Positions 63,553 to 64,000 of a stretch of DNA of 64,000 nucleotides are shown piece after piece. The stretch lies in assembly GCA_002069975.1 (NCBI GenBank), contig MWCJ01000004.1, forward strand, positions 1-64,000, read 5' to 3'. Under the pieces are notes generated by a model that worked only from the letters and a program-made list of their open reading frames with translations, searched no databases and was not told where the DNA came from. Numbering within the stretch: position 1 is the first letter of the stretch; every line of letters begins with the position of its first letter. Source of the DNA: Bacteroidetes bacterium ADurb.Bin217. Its GTDB lineage: Bacteria > Bacteroidota > Bacteroidia > Bacteroidales > UBA1715. Made by a program: the position numbers and the translations under genes.

Positions 63553-64000
63553 TTATCGGTTTATATACAAAATATAAACTCCTACAAGAACACCTGCCAA
63601 TAAAAATGCTTTAGTTTTACCATTGTGTTCTTTAAAAATAATAACTCCCGATAGAAAAGAAATAATAACTCCGCTTCTTCGAATTATTGATACTACTGAT
63701 ATTAATGCTCCCGGAATGCTTAATGCATAAAAATAAAAAAAATCTGCTAATACTAAAAATACGCCTATAAGCGGAATAGTCCATCGCCATGAGAACGCAT
63801 CGGTTTTTGTTCGGTTAGGATACCATACAAGTAAAACAAACGGAATCATAAGTAAAAATTGATATACCGAAAACCATGCTTGAATTTCCATTTTGTGTAT
63901 GCCACAGGTTGCAAGTAAATATTTATCGTATAATGCACTTATAGACCCAAGTATAGTTCCTGCAAATATGCATGCTATCCAAATATTATTTCTAAAATGA
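63553..64000 (-). CDS. EamA family permease, C-terminal part (5' truncated by window edge)
   Basis: The frame is open to the right edge: codons upstream of the ATG at 63891 continue as IWIACIFAGTILGSISALYDKYLL, so the gene starts outside the window. At least four helices are visible, including FSVYQFLLMIPFVLLVWY, LADFFYFYALSIPGALISVVSIIRRSG and AFLLAGVLVGVYILY. The pattern is that of EamA (drug/metabolite transporter) half-repeats. Substrate unknown. Confidence 0.78.
   Translation of the reverse strand, partial: HFRNNIWIACIFAGTILGSISALYDKYLLATCGIHKMEIQAWFSVYQFLLMIPFVLLVWYPNRTKTDAFSWRWTIPLIGVFLVLADFFYFYALSIPGALISVVSIIRRSGVIISFLSGVIIFKEHNGKTKAFLLAGVLVGVYILYINR

Noticed and set aside
63537-63557. 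Hairpin ACCAC/GTGGT followed by T-run at the EamA gene end
   Set aside because: The T-run is on the plus strand, where no gene ends; on the minus strand no T-run follows, so it is not a convincing terminator.
1-64000. tRNA, rRNA, insertion sequences, prophage or restriction/defence systems
   Set aside because: I looked through spacers and products and saw no cloverleaf, rRNA core, transposase, integrase, capsid or nuclease-defence gene.

Overview
The window is AT-rich and reads as a chromosomal piece from a member of the Bacteroidota. The evidence is type IX secretion (T9SS) machinery and cargo (PorP/SprF-like, PorE-like OmpA proteins, giant PKD/SBBP proteins with type B C-terminal domains), a GldA-like ABC ATPase, the long form of IspG, a CysD/CysN pair, and promoters of the Bacteroidota type (TTTG, 19-21 bases, TAnnTTTG). 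No rRNA, tRNA, CRISPR array, insertion sequence or phage gene was seen. Both edges cut genes: an O-antigen ligase-like gene on the left and an EamA-type permease on the right.

Layout. 1-6.5 kb: ligase tail, a U32 (RlhA-like) protein, a lone receiver domain, a secreted lamin-tail protein, and asd. 6.8-12.4 kb: a giant T9SS type B cargo protein followed 3 bases later by a PorP/SprF protein with a TTG start. 12.4-19.4 kb: ROK kinase, ruvC, an unknown secreted protein, thrC, malic enzyme and aminopeptidase P. 19.4-29.7 kb: a second T9SS module with two PorE-like proteins and a PorP/SprF on the minus strand, facing a divergent 1598-residue PKD protein. 29.7-33.6 kb: beta-barrel and lipoprotein genes, and a LiaF-like plus membrane LytTR pair. 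33.7-41 kb, minus strand: cysD, a four-helix-bundle gene, cysN, then leuA, leuC and leuD behind a leucine-rich leader peptide and attenuator. 41-54.4 kb: a lipoprotein, ispG, a metal permease, NUDIX/pyrE sharing a CATG start, gldA, an MltD-like transglycosylase, asnB, a glycosyltransferase, leuB and cysS. 54.5-61.6 kb, minus strand: a tightly packed ten-gene cluster combining sugar ketoisomerase-type cupins, a MaoC hydratase, a CitE-like lyase, a CapK-like ligase, GtrA, a flippase-like membrane protein, a NeuD-type acyltransferase and LolD. 61.7-64 kb: an AspT/YidE-like transporter and the EamA permease.

How the genes work together. Metabolic genes supply aspartate-family and branched-chain amino acids, sulfate activation, isoprenoid precursors and pyrimidines. 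Cell-surface genes provide T9SS adhesin modules, each pairing giant cargo with a PorP/SprF-like partner, and surface glycan synthesis. The most striking regulatory element is the leuACD leader: a canonical promoter, a 15-codon peptide with five Leu codons, mutually exclusive G/C helices and a terminator before leuA. The most puzzling non-coding signal is a set of short phrase-like tandem repeats that repeatedly abut start or stop codons. They lie next to leuB, a lipoprotein gene, the four-helix-bundle gene, ruvC and lolD. The most interesting gene set is the ten-gene glycan/acyl-CoA cluster, which has a nested inverted-repeat region in front of it.
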